64,000 nucleotides of DNA from Chromohalobacter moromii (GTDB lineage Bacteria; Pseudomonadota; Gammaproteobacteria; Pseudomonadales; Halomonadaceae): assembly GCF_023091865.1 (NCBI RefSeq), contig NZ_JAHXDI010000003.1:434001-498000 (forward strand). Direction: 5' to 3'. Under the pieces are notes generated by a model. The model was not told where the DNA came from, did not search any database, and saw nothing but the letters and a program-made list of their open reading frames with translations. The position numbers and the translations under genes were made by a program. Numbering within the stretch: position 1 is the stretch's first letter; every line of letters begins with the position of its first letter. This document shows positions 38,738 to 47,162 of this stretch, one piece after another.

Positions 38738-39493
38738 TCAGACCGGCGTGTCGGTTGCGGTGTCCCCGAGACGTTCCAGCAGATCCGTCGGCGCCTGTCG
38801 CAGGCGCCACTCGGCATGCTCGAGGTGGCGCGCGGCGGCCTGGGCGGCGGCGTCTTCATCGCCCTGGTCGATGGCATCGACGATCGCTTGATGCTCTTCG
38901 ATGACCTGCGCCATGAACGTTTCGCGTAGCGACTCATTGGTTCGCGTCACGGTAATGGCGTGATGCAGGAAGCGATTGTAGAAGTCGATGATTGCCGTGA
39001 AGTGCGTGTTGTTCGACGCCTCGGCGATGGCGCGGTGAAAGGCCATGTCCTGATCGACACCATCGGCACCGATTTCGACGGCCTCGTCGATATCGGCCAT
39101 GGCATTACGGATTCGGCGCAATTGGGACGGCGTGCGGCGCTGCGCCGCCAGACGCGCCGCCTCGACCTCCAGGGCCCGGCGCAGTTCGAGAAGACGGATG
39201 ACCGATTGCAGCGATGGGTCGGGAATCGCCAGGCGCAGTGCCACGGTGGGCACCTCGGCGACGAAGCTGCCGCTGCCGCGACGCGATGTCACCAGGCCGG
39301 CGTTACGCAGCATGGAAATGGCCTCGCGCACCACCGAACGGCTGATGCCATAGCGTTCGCCGAGCGCGGCCTCGGTGGGCAAACGCTCCCCGGGGCGCAT
39401 GTCGCCGGTATGGATGGCGTGCGTCAGCTGCCGTGCGACCTGCTCCGAGAGTTGGGTGCCACGGGTCGGCTGGGTCTCTGGGTTCGTGATCAC
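38738..39493 (-). CDS. GntR family regulator (FadR subfamily)
   Basis: A 251-residue protein with an N-terminal winged helix (GERLPTEAALGERYGISRSVVREAISMLRNAGLV) and a C-terminal all-helical FCD ligand domain. GTG start at 39493, preceded by AAGGAGAAGG. It leads the threonate operon, so it probably represses these genes until threonate or an intermediate binds. A TNGTNNNACNA-type operator lies about 100 bp upstream. Confidence 0.9.
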   Translation of the reverse strand: MITNPETQPTRGTQLSEQVARQLTHAIHTGDMRPGERLPTEAALGERYGISRSVVREAISMLRNAGLVTSRRGSGSFVAEVPTVALRLAIPDPSLQSVIRLLELRRALEVEAARLAAQRRTPSQLRRIRNAMADIDEAVEIGADGVDQDMAFHRAIAEASNNTHFTAIIDFYNRFLHHAITVTRTNESLRETFMAQVIEEHQAIVDAIDQGDEDAAAQAAARHLEHAEWRLRQAPTDLLERLGDTATDTPV

Positions 39494-39916
39494 CGCTATT
39501 CCTTCTCCTTCGTTCGTCGCCGCCAGGCGTGGTGCGGGCCCCGCATCGATGGTGCGGGACGTCTCCGACTAATGGCGGTGTTGCCCCAATGGATTTGTCA
39601 GACAACATTATAAATAGTGTGGTGACGACACAATACGTCTTTGGACCAACGTCGCACTGCCAGTGGAGATTCATGCGAAGTGACGCTTCGCTCGACCGGG
39701 AGAAGTGCATGCAAGTCATTGTGGAGGTTGCGGTTTATTGGCTTCGCAATGATGTAGAGCCCGAGCGTGGATCATCCAAGACTGTTGGTGGCTGAGACGT
39801 GCTGACGTAACACGCCAACCGCATGACGTTTCATGGCAATCCCTTTTCCGCCGGACTTTCGATAATGAGAGCGTTCGACGGCATCGCGCCGCCATTTAGA
39901 CGCTCAGGAAGACATC
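39494..39916. other. Divergent regulatory region
   Basis: 423 bp between the GntR gene and the carnitine gene set. It is AT-richer than the surroundings near 39600-39650 and holds the FadR-type palindrome. A plus-strand open frame (39529-39795) has no ribosome site or recognisable domain and is not called. Confidence 0.5.
39595..39605. promoter_or_regulatory. FadR-subfamily operator of the threonate operon
   Basis: TTGTCAGACAA is a perfect dyad around a central A and fits the TNGTNNNACNA pattern known for FadR/LldR-type GntR proteins. It lies 102 bp upstream of the GntR start, in front of the operon. Confidence 0.7.
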
Positions 39917-40798
39917 ATGAATCGAAACGTCATTCTTACCTGCGCCATCACCGGTGCCGGTGATACGGCCGACAAGCATCCCGATCTGCCCATCACGCCC
40001 AAGCAGATCGCCGACAGTGCCATCGAGGCCACGCGCGCCGGGGCGAGCATCGTGCACTTGCACGTGCGCGATCCGGAAACCGGTGGCGTGAGCCATTCCA
40101 CCGAGTACTTCCGTGAGGCGGTGGGGCGCATCCGCGAGGCGGATGTGGATGCGGTCATCAACATCACCGCGGGCGGCGGGGGCGATCTGTTCCCCGAGGT
40201 TCGCGACGGTGTCATCCATGGTCTCGAAGGCACCGACCTGCAGACGCCGGCGGAGCGCCATGAGCCGGTCGGCGAGCTGTTGCCGGAAATCTGCACCCTG
40301 GATTGCGGCAGTCTCAACTTCGGCGACATGGTCTATCTCAATACCGCCGACTGGCTGCGTGAGCATGCCCGGCTGGTCAAGAACGCCGGCGTCAAACCCG
40401 AACTGGAGTGCTTCGATCTGGGGCATGTGTGGTTCGCGCGCCAGTTGATCGAGGAAGGCCTGATCGAAGGCGATCCGCTGTTTCAACTGTGTCTGGGCAT
40501 CCCCTGGGGCGCCGAGGCGGACACCGAGACCATGCTGGCGATGCGCAACAAGCTGCCCGCCAACGCTCATTGGTCGGCGTTCGGCATCGGGCGTAGCGAG
40601 ATGCCGATGGTCGCGCAATCGATGCTACTCGGCGGTCACGTGCGGGTCGGCCTCGAGGACAATCTTTACCTCAGCCGCGGCGTGTTCGCCACCAATGCTC
40701 AACTGGTGGAACGCGCCGCGACGATTGCCGAGAACCTGGGAGGCCGCGTGCAGACGCCGGCCGAAACACGTCAGACGCTCGATCTGCGCCAGCCGTGA
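39917..40798 (+). CDS. BKACE: 3-dehydrocarnitine cleavage enzyme (DUF849)
   Basis: A 293-residue beta-keto acid cleavage enzyme. Zinc ligands lie in [11 protein letters not shown] (HxH) and the distal glutamate in [26 protein letters not shown] and LDCGSLNFG are family blocks. BKACE enzymes condense a beta-keto acid with acetyl-CoA and release acetoacetate. Next to carnitine dehydrogenase the substrate should be 3-dehydrocarnitine, giving betainyl-CoA and acetoacetate. AGGAAG precedes the ATG. It is first in a three-gene plus-strand operon. Confidence 0.9.
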   Translation: MNRNVILTCAITGAGDTADKHPDLPITPKQIADSAIEATRAGASIVHLHVRDPETGGVSHSTEYFREAVGRIREADVDAVINITAGGGGDLFPEVRDGVIHGLEGTDLQTPAERHEPVGELLPEICTLDCGSLNFGDMVYLNTADWLREHARLVKNAGVKPELECFDLGHVWFARQLIEEGLIEGDPLFQLCLGIPWGAEADTETMLAMRNKLPANAHWSAFGIGRSEMPMVAQSMLLGGHVRVGLEDNLYLSRGVFATNAQLVERAATIAENLGGRVQTPAETRQTLDLRQP

Positions 40799-40815
40799 GC
40801 GACAAGGAGAACATG

Positions 40816-41805
40816 ATGTCTCGACAAGACACGGCCGCAGCGGCCGATGTGCCCGCGCGGGTCGCGGTCATCGGCACCGGCGTGATCGGCAATGGCTGGA
40901 TCGTGCGAGCCCTGGCGGCGGGCTGCGATGTGGTGGCCTTCGACCCGGCCCCCGGTGCCGAGGCGACGACGCGCGCCTTCGTGGAACGGGTTTGGGATTC
41001 GGTGGCGACGATGGGGCTCGCCGACACGGCGGACCCGAGCCGGCTGCGTTTCGCGGCCTCGGCTAGCGAGGCCGTCGAGGAGGCCGACCTGGTCCAGGAA
41101 AACGTGCCGGAGCGGCTCGAGATCAAGCATCGCGTCCTGGCGGAGTTGGATGCATATGCCCCCGAGGGCGTGGTGATCGGCTCCTCGACGTCCGGCATCA
41201 AGCCCAGCGAGCTGCAATCGGCCTGCACGCGCGACCCCGGTCGCGTCATCGTCGCGCACCCGTTCAACCCGGTGTACCTGCTGCCGCTGGTCGAGCTGGT
41301 GGGCGGCGAGCACACCGCGCCGGTCGTCACCGAGCGCGCCCGGGCTCAATATGCCGCGCTGGGCATGCGGCCGCTGGTGGTGCGTCGCGAAATCGAGGGC
41401 CATGTGGCCGACCGTCTGATGGAGGCGCTGTGGCGCGAGGCGCTGCACCTGGTCAACGACGGTGTCGCCACTACCGAGGAAATCGACGCCGCCGTGGTCT
41501 ACGGCGCGGGGCTGCGCTGGTCGCTGATGGGCACCTTCCTGACCTTCCACCTGGCCGGGGGTGAGGGTGGCATGCGCCACATGCTGCACCAGTTCGGGCC
41601 GGCACTGAAGCTGCCGTGGACCAAGCTCGAGGCGCCGGAGCTGACCGACGAACTGATCGAGAAGGTCGCCGACGGTTGCGAGCATCAGGCCGCCGGGCGC
41701 AGCGTCGCCGAACTGGAGACGCGGCGTGACGCCTTCCTCACCGAGCTGCTGGCATTGACCCGCAAGTACTGGCCGGAAGCCGAGGGGCTTGAGGGGCGCA
41801 TCTGA
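40816..41805 (+). CDS. lcdH: L-carnitine 3-dehydrogenase
   Basis: A 329-residue 3-hydroxyacyl-CoA-dehydrogenase-like enzyme oxidising L-carnitine to 3-dehydrocarnitine with NAD+. Rossmann motif GTGVIGNGW near residue 20; catalytic His region AHPFNPVYLLPLVELV; SSTSGIKPSEL. Start chosen at 40816, six bases after AAGGAG; GTG 40795 or ATG 40813 would add a few residues. The family often carries a fused thioesterase; here the thioesterase is a separate, 1-bp-overlapping gene. Confidence 0.92.
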   Translation: MSRQDTAAAADVPARVAVIGTGVIGNGWIVRALAAGCDVVAFDPAPGAEATTRAFVERVWDSVATMGLADTADPSRLRFAASASEAVEEADLVQENVPERLEIKHRVLAELDAYAPEGVVIGSSTSGIKPSELQSACTRDPGRVIVAHPFNPVYLLPLVELVGGEHTAPVVTERARAQYAALGMRPLVVRREIEGHVADRLMEALWREALHLVNDGVATTEEIDAAVVYGAGLRWSLMGTFLTFHLAGGEGGMRHMLHQFGPALKLPWTKLEAPELTDELIEKVADGCEHQAAGRSVAELETRRDAFLTELLALTRKYWPEAEGLEGRI

Positions 41806-42290
41806 TGAGCCGGATACCAGACAGTTCAACGTTCGGCCCCTTGCTGGAAACCCGGGTGGCCGACGCCTGGGTCGACTACAACGGCCACATGAACGATGCC
41901 GAGTACGCGCGGGTCTTCTCGCTGGCCGTCGAGGCGCTGATGGAGCGTATCGGCCTCGATGTAGCGGGGCGAGCCGAGCATGGTTACACGCTCTATACCC
42001 TGGAGACGCATCTCTGCTACTGCCAGCAAGCGCATCGTAGCGAGGCGTTGGCGGTCGAACTGACGCTACTCGATCATGATGCCAAGCGGTTGCATGTCTT
42101 TTTTACCCTGCGCAACGCTGACGGCGACCCGCTGGCGACCAGCGAGCAGATGCTGATGGGCATCGATGTCGCTAGCGGCCGACCGGGTCCGCTACCCGAA
42201 CCGGTCGCGGCTGTGGTCGCCACGTTGCCCGCCGCTGGCGAAACGTGGCCGAGCGCTGCAGGGCGGCGCATCGGGATCGTACGCCGCTAA
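41805..42290 (+). CDS. Betainyl-CoA thioesterase (4HBT hot-dog fold)
   Basis: A 161-residue hot-dog thioesterase. WVDYNGHMNDAEYARVF is the 4HBT active-site segment with the catalytic Asp/Asn region. It overlaps the dehydrogenase stop (TGATG). In carnitine clusters this protein, sometimes fused to the dehydrogenase, hydrolyses betainyl-CoA to glycine betaine, a compatible solute valuable to a halophile. The specific substrate is inferred from context. Confidence 0.85.
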   Translation: MSRIPDSSTFGPLLETRVADAWVDYNGHMNDAEYARVFSLAVEALMERIGLDVAGRAEHGYTLYTLETHLCYCQQAHRSEALAVELTLLDHDAKRLHVFFTLRNADGDPLATSEQMLMGIDVASGRPGPLPEPVAAVVATLPAAGETWPSAAGRRIGIVRR

Positions 42291-42326
42291 CGTCGAATGG
42301 AGCGTCAAAACGCTCCATGACGTTTT
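42289..42326 (+). terminator. Terminator of the carnitine operon
   Basis: A long hairpin (outer arms AACGTC/GACGTT, inner arms ATGGAGCGT/ACGCTCCAT, loop CAAA) followed by TTTTCCC, starting at the thioesterase stop codon. Confidence 0.85.
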
Positions 42327-42340
42327 CCCTCGCTGCAAAG

Positions 42341-42372
42341 AACCCGCCCATGGCAAGCCATGGGCGGGTTTT
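42341..42372. terminator. Bidirectional terminator before the gamma-butyrobetaine hydroxylase end
   Basis: A 14-bp perfect stem (42341-42354 and 42357-42370) with a 2-nt AA spacer and TT after it; AA precedes it for the minus strand. It lies between two convergent genes. Confidence 0.8.
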
Positions 42373-42402
42373 CGTGTTGGCAGATACTGCTGGGCGACTG
42401 GA

Positions 42403-43674
42403 TCAGCCCTGGCCGAGTACCTCGACGCGTTGCCGGCGGTGGGCACGGCGCAACATGCGCAGCCGCGAGCGGGCTTCGTCGCGCTCGAGATAGCAGCCTT
42501 GCAGCCAGCGCCGGCCGCCCTGGCCGACATCGAAGGCGTCACGGGCATGCAGCAGGCGGCGGTTGTCGAAGATCACCAGGTCGCCGGGGGTGTAGGTGAA
42601 ACGCAGCGCAAACTCGGGTTCCCGCAGCAGGCGCTGTAGTGCCATCAAGGCGGCATAGGCGGGCTCCACGTCCTCGAACGGTGCCATCAGCGGGCCGCGC
42701 AGGAAATCGGCGATGCGCACTTCGTCGAAATTGCCGTCGCCATCGAGCTTGATCATCGGTGCGTACCACACATGATCGGTGGTCCGGGCGGTGTTGGCGT
42801 AGCACCAGCGTACACGCGTGAGCGTCGCGAAGTGCTCGGGATGACGCTCGCGCAGGGCCTCGGCCACGGCGAAACCGTCCATCATCACCGCTTCACCACC
42901 AACGGTGTCGTTTTCCAGGCAATGCAGCAGCTGCAGACCGGGCTGATACTCGCGGGTCGGCAGATCGACGTGCGGTGGCAGGGCGATCGAGGTGTAGGCA
43001 TTGGAGTCGGGGTCGGGCTTGGCACGCACGTCGAACAGCGTGCCGAAGTTGGTGGCACGCGGCGGGCCGATGCGCCGGGCGATGGCATCCAGGCTGCCGG
43101 GCTCGGTGGGCAGGTTGCGTAGCCGCACCAGGCCTTCGCCGATGACGGCCTCGAGGGTGCTTTCGAGGCAGACATCCGGTGCTAGAGGATCATCGTCGGT
43201 GTCCAGCCAGTCGCGCGCATCGAGGGTCGTGGGCGCGTCGCGTTCGCTGCCTTTCCATAACGTGGCAGGAGGCAGCGGGGCATCGAGTTCCGCCAAGTGG
43301 GTATAGTCGTGCGCGCGCAGCCAGCCGGGGTGAAAGCGCAAGCGGCGTTGCTCCGGGGCGAAGACGATGTCCAGCGCACCGGCGTCGTCGAGGCACGCCT
43401 CACTGATGGTGGGCCATTCATCGAGGCGTGACAGATCGAGAATACGCTCGCGGGTGGCCGGATTGACGGTACTGTCGTCGGCGGCGTTTTCGCGCAGCCA
43501 GATGCTGTGGTACCGGCTGACGCGACCGTCTTCCCAGCGCACTTCGACCTGGCGGGGCGTGTGGCTCACGTTGTGGATGGCGACCTCGACCGGCCAGGCG
43601 TCGTAATCAGGCGTCGCGGGGAGCGTGCCGCCGGGCGTATTGGCAGACGTGGCAGCAGGCGTGGAAAGGGTCAT
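42403..43674 (-). CDS. Gamma-butyrobetaine dioxygenase-like 2OG-Fe(II) oxygenase
   Basis: A 423-residue protein; start at 43674 after AAGGATG. The N-terminal DUF971/GBBH-N domain (RYHSIWLRENAADDSTVN) lacks the zinc-binding cysteines seen in the animal enzyme. The C-terminal TauD/TfdA domain has the iron HxD in PPHVDLPTREYQPGLQ, and the distal His in RRLLHARDAF. It should hydroxylate gamma-butyrobetaine to L-carnitine using 2-oxoglutarate and O2, feeding the convergent carnitine operon. Trimethyllysine dioxygenase is the family alternative, less likely in a bacterium. Confidence 0.88.
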   Translation of the reverse strand: MTLSTPAATSANTPGGTLPATPDYDAWPVEVAIHNVSHTPRQVEVRWEDGRVSRYHSIWLRENAADDSTVNPATRERILDLSRLDEWPTISEACLDDAGALDIVFAPEQRRLRFHPGWLRAHDYTHLAELDAPLPPATLWKGSERDAPTTLDARDWLDTDDDPLAPDVCLESTLEAVIGEGLVRLRNLPTEPGSLDAIARRIGPPRATNFGTLFDVRAKPDPDSNAYTSIALPPHVDLPTREYQPGLQLLHCLENDTVGGEAVMMDGFAVAEALRERHPEHFATLTRVRWCYANTARTTDHVWYAPMIKLDGDGNFDEVRIADFLRGPLMAPFEDVEPAYAALMALQRLLREPEFALRFTYTPGDLVIFDNRRLLHARDAFDVGQGGRRWLQGCYLERDEARSRLRMLRRAHRRQRVEVLGQG

Positions 43675-43766
43675 GACGGCATCCTTGGCTACAAAACGTA
43701 GCCCCAGCATGGCTTGACTCGGCGTCCATATTTACACCCCAAGCGACGGCTTCTTGCCGTCAGTCG

Positions 43767-44747
43767 TCATCTTGTGTCGTCAGGGTGCGGGTAGCGTGCC
43801 TGGCGCGGGCTAGTACCGAAATGCTGCTTGTAGGCCCGCGAGAAACTGGAAGCCGAGGTGAAACCGCTGGCCAGGCCAATGCTCAGAATGTCGCGGTCGG
43901 TTTCCCGCAGTAGCTGACGAGCATGTTGCAAGCGCAGGCGCAGATAGTGATCGCGTGGCCGCTCGCCCAGCTCCTGTTCGAAGAGACGCTGAAGCTGGCG
44001 CAGCGAGATACCGATGCGCGCGGCGAGACGGGCGAGTGTCAGCGGTGTCTCGAGGTGGCGCTCCATCAGGGCGACGGCCTCGATCACGCTGTGCTTGTGG
44101 GTCCCCAGGCGCTGAGTCAGATCATGACGCTGGTGGTCGTGGCGAGGCCGCATGCGAGCGTGAATCAACTGCTCGGAAACGTCAGCGGCCAGCTCATCGC
44201 CATGGCGGCGGGCGATCAGGTCTAGTGTCATGTCCATCGCGGCGGTGCCGCCGGCGCAGGAGAAGCCGCGTGGGCCGACTTCGAACAGCGACTCGACGGC
44301 GTCGATCTCGGGGAAGCGCTCGCGAAACGCCGGTAAGCTTTCCCAGTGCAGGGTGACACGCTGCCCCTCGAGCAAGCCGGCGCGGGCGAGGATCAGGCTG
44401 CCGGTGTCGATGCCGCCCAGCACACAGTCGCCTTGATGACGCTGATGCAGCCAATGCAGCAAGTGGTGGGTCAGGCGCTCCTCGGGCTCGAAGCTGGCAC
44501 AGATGGCGATGCTGGGCAGTGCCGGTGCCGAGGCGAGGGTGTCGTCGGCGAGCAGGGTCATGTCGTTGCTGGCGGTGACCGAGGCGCCGTCCAGGCCGAT
44601 CACGCGCCAGGTGAACAGGCGCTCTCCTGCGATGCGGTTGGCAATGCGCAGCGGCTCGATGGCAGAGAAGAATGCCATCATCGAGAAACGCGGCAATAGC
44701 AGAAAGCCGATGGGCTCGGGAAACGCCCCGGCATAATGTAGACGCAT
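43767..44747 (-). CDS. cdhR: GlxA/CdhR-type AraC family regulator
   Basis: A 326-residue two-domain regulator. N-terminal DJ-1/PfpI-like domain (FLLLPRFSMMAFFSAIEPLRIANRI, GFSCAGGTAAMDM where the cysteine pocket lies), C-terminal AraC domain (LARLAARIGISLRQLQRLFEQELGERP, ASGFTSASSFSRAYKQHFG). This architecture is shared by GbdR (glycine betaine) and CdhR (carnitine) of pseudomonads. Between the hydroxylase and the carnitine-type binding protein, CdhR is the best reading. GGGGGAGAG precedes the ATG. Confidence 0.82.
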   Translation of the reverse strand: MRLHYAGAFPEPIGFLLLPRFSMMAFFSAIEPLRIANRIAGERLFTWRVIGLDGASVTASNDMTLLADDTLASAPALPSIAICASFEPEERLTHHLLHWLHQRHQGDCVLGGIDTGSLILARAGLLEGQRVTLHWESLPAFRERFPEIDAVESLFEVGPRGFSCAGGTAAMDMTLDLIARRHGDELAADVSEQLIHARMRPRHDHQRHDLTQRLGTHKHSVIEAVALMERHLETPLTLARLAARIGISLRQLQRLFEQELGERPRDHYLRLRLQHARQLLRETDRDILSIGLASGFTSASSFSRAYKQHFGTSPRQARYPHPDDTR

Positions 44748-44890
44748 CTCTCCCCCGTGGCGGTAGCGACTCAGGCGGCGAACGGTGACGCGCCGAGGCG
44801 CGCGATGCGCTCACGATAGCAAATTCGATTGCCGAGGGCTTGCGGGTCGCGTCAGCGAGAGCAGGAAGAAAATAGGCAAGGCTTGGAGGT

Positions 44891-44913
44891 GGGCCGGTCC
44901 TGACGACCGGCCC
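44891..44913 (-). terminator. Hairpin after the substrate-binding protein gene
   Basis: Arms GGGCCGGTC and GACCGGCCC (loop CTGAC), 9 bp past the stop codon. A looser T-rich stretch follows further along the minus strand. Confidence 0.6.
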
Positions 44914-44922
44914 GGAATGGGA

Positions 44923-45777
44923 TCAGTCCTCGACGAGCCAGCCGTCGATGAGATCGCGATGTTCCTCGATCCACTGTTTGGCGCCTTGCGTCGGGTCGCC
45001 GACGTTTTCGATGGTCAACATGAGATCGGCCAACTGGGCGTGGCTCATGTGCCAGGCATCGAGCATCTTGGTGACTTCGGGGTGCTCCTCGCCAAAGCCC
45101 TTGGGCGACATCCACATGATGTCGTCACCGCCGCCATAGCTCTTCTTGGGATCTTTCAGCGCTTTGAGATCGTACTGCGCGTAGGCCCAGTGCGGCTGCC
45201 ATAGCGTGACGGCGACGGGCTCTTCGTTGGCATAGGCTTCCTCTAGGGCCGCGAGCATGGCGGGCCCGGAGCTGTTCAACTGGCGGAACGGCAGGTCGTA
45301 ACTCTCGATGGCGTTTTCGGTCTCGCCGGAGATGGCCGAGCCCGATTCGATGCCGATGATGGTCGGTTCATTCTGGTAGACGAAGCGCTCGGCGTTGTCC
45401 TTGAGGTCACTAATGCTGTCGATGTCTTCCATGTAAGCCGGCACCACCAGTTCGTCCTGGGCGCCGTCGAACCAGGCATCGTGAACGTCGATCTTGTCCT
45501 CGTAGGGCTTGATGTACTGGGCGTCGCCATGCGGCAGCCAGACTTCCAACGAGATATCCAGATCGCCCTGCGCCAGTCCGCTGAAGAGCACGCTTTTGCC
45601 GGTAGTCGTCAGGTTGACGTCGTAGCCTTGCTCTTCGAGCAATTGCTGCCACATGTGCGAGACGGCGATGTTTTCCGACCAGTTGTTGGTGCCGATGGTC
45701 AGCGTGTCGCTGGCCGAGGCGGTCATCGAGATACCGGCCAGGCCACAGGCGACGAAAAGGGAAGTCAACGGTTTCAT
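44923..45777 (-). CDS. Betaine/carnitine-type ABC substrate-binding protein
   Basis: A 284-residue periplasmic protein of the OpuAC family. Signal peptide residues 1-22 end in SASA; the mature part starts DTLTIGTNNWSENIAVSHMW. Aromatic residues that could cage a quaternary ammonium are visible (W in EVWLPHGDA, W in TLWQPHWAYA). Pseudomonad CaiX, a carnitine-binding orphan partner of the choline transporter CbcWV, is the closest functional match in context. No permease or ATPase gene is nearby, so it must share a transporter encoded elsewhere. Confidence 0.85.
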   Translation of the reverse strand: MKPLTSLFVACGLAGISMTASASDTLTIGTNNWSENIAVSHMWQQLLEEQGYDVNLTTTGKSVLFSGLAQGDLDISLEVWLPHGDAQYIKPYEDKIDVHDAWFDGAQDELVVPAYMEDIDSISDLKDNAERFVYQNEPTIIGIESGSAISGETENAIESYDLPFRQLNSSGPAMLAALEEAYANEEPVAVTLWQPHWAYAQYDLKALKDPKKSYGGGDDIMWMSPKGFGEEHPEVTKMLDAWHMSHAQLADLMLTIENVGDPTQGAKQWIEEHRDLIDGWLVED

Positions 45778-45836
45778 ACGCGTCCTTTTTGTGTGGGTGA
45801 ATCGAAAGGGATGAGAAAGGGTGCTGCGCTATGGCG

Positions 45837-47105
45837 TCATTCTGCCATCAGCGTGTCGGAATAGCCGTAGGTCGAGAGGCGTTCGATGCCATCTTCGGTG
45901 ATTAGCACCTGTTCTTCCAACTTGACGCCCTCGGTGCCGTCACGGTGGCCGATATAAGCCTCGACGCAGAGCGTCATACCGGGCTCGATGGCGCCGTCGT
46001 AGCCGACGTCGTCCCAATCCATGTCGTGGGCGATCAATGGCCATTCGCCGGTCATGCCGCAGCCATGGACGATGTCCAAGTAGCGATTTTCACGATAGCC
46101 GTCGGGGATCGGCCACGCTTGTTGCGAGTAGTCGCGAAAGCTCATGCCAGGGCGCAGCAAGGCGATGTTGCGCTCGAGCTGGTCGGCGGCCATGCGATAA
46201 AGCGCCTTCTGCTCGGCGTTGGGCGCGCCTGCGCCGGGCACGTGGAAGGTCCGCGAGAAGTCGGTGTAGTAGCCGAAGCAGCCGACGATGTCGGTATCGA
46301 AGGCCACTAGCTCACCCGGGGCGATGACCTTGTCCGAGCATTCCTGGAACCACGGATTGGTGCGCGCGCCGGAGCTGAGAAGCCGAGTCTCGGCGTACTC
46401 GCCGCCGGTCGCCAGCACATGCTGGTTGAAGATCGACCACAGCTCGTTTTCGCTCATGCCGGGGCGAATGGCGGCTTCCATGCGCGTCATCGCGGCTTCG
46501 GTCAGGGTCACGGAGCGGTGGATGAGCGCCAGCTCGTCGACACTTTTGATCGACTTGGCGCCCTCGACCACGGTGGCGGCATCGGTCAGCTCGAAGCCAG
46601 CCTGGCCCAGTGCCTCGATGGCGCCGGTGGGCGCGGACTCGATGCCCAGGCGTTGCCCCTGGGTATGCGAACGCTCGAATAGACCGCGGATGTCGTCGAC
46701 GAAGGCCTGGGTATGCGCCGCGCAGCGCGGGCCGCTGTATTGCGGCATCACCGCGCGGGCGGGATGCACCTCGTCGAGCAATTCGGCGTTGGCCGCCAGG
46801 TGCAGGCAGGCGCTGAACTCAAACAGCACCACCGGGCCGTCCGCCGCGACGTAGAGGTAGCGCGCCGGGTTGCGCTGCGAGTAAACCTGCATGTTGCGCA
46901 CGCCGCAGGCATAGCGAATGTTGATGGGATCGAACAGGATCACCGCGTCCAGTTCGTGATGCTTCATCTGCTGGCGCAGGCGTTGCAGCCGGTAGCGCTC
47001 GACGCGCGAGAGCAGCGCGGCGTCGAGCGTGACGTGACGGAAGCCGCCGTCGGTGTAGGGGCCGCCCGTGGGGACGGACCCGGCGAGTGATACGATATCG
47101 CCCAT
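45837..47105 (-). CDS. M24 metallopeptidase-fold protein, DddP-like
   Basis: A 422-residue pita-bread protein. An N-terminal creatinase-like domain (LDAVILFDPINIRYACGVRNMQ) is followed by the M24 domain with metal ligands D270/D272/D282 in FDTDIVGCFGYYTDFSRTF, H348 (VHGCG), E382 (CVEAYI) and E397. The doubled D-x-D and the extra residue before the second Asp depart from aminopeptidase P and agree with DMSP lyase DddP. It could be a DMSP lyase, or a hydrolase/lyase of another onium compound; ectoine hydrolase DoeA is less likely. It is co-directional with the oxygenase and the binding protein. Confidence 0.72.
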   Translation of the reverse strand: MGDIVSLAGSVPTGGPYTDGGFRHVTLDAALLSRVERYRLQRLRQQMKHHELDAVILFDPINIRYACGVRNMQVYSQRNPARYLYVAADGPVVLFEFSACLHLAANAELLDEVHPARAVMPQYSGPRCAAHTQAFVDDIRGLFERSHTQGQRLGIESAPTGAIEALGQAGFELTDAATVVEGAKSIKSVDELALIHRSVTLTEAAMTRMEAAIRPGMSENELWSIFNQHVLATGGEYAETRLLSSGARTNPWFQECSDKVIAPGELVAFDTDIVGCFGYYTDFSRTFHVPGAGAPNAEQKALYRMAADQLERNIALLRPGMSFRDYSQQAWPIPDGYRENRYLDIVHGCGMTGEWPLIAHDMDWDDVGYDGAIEPGMTLCVEAYIGHRDGTEGVKLEEQVLITEDGIERLSTYGYSDTLMAE

Positions 47106-47162
47106 TGAAAGGCATCCTTGTAAAGAGTGAACGAGACGCTTGGTGACGTACGCGAGGCGGTG

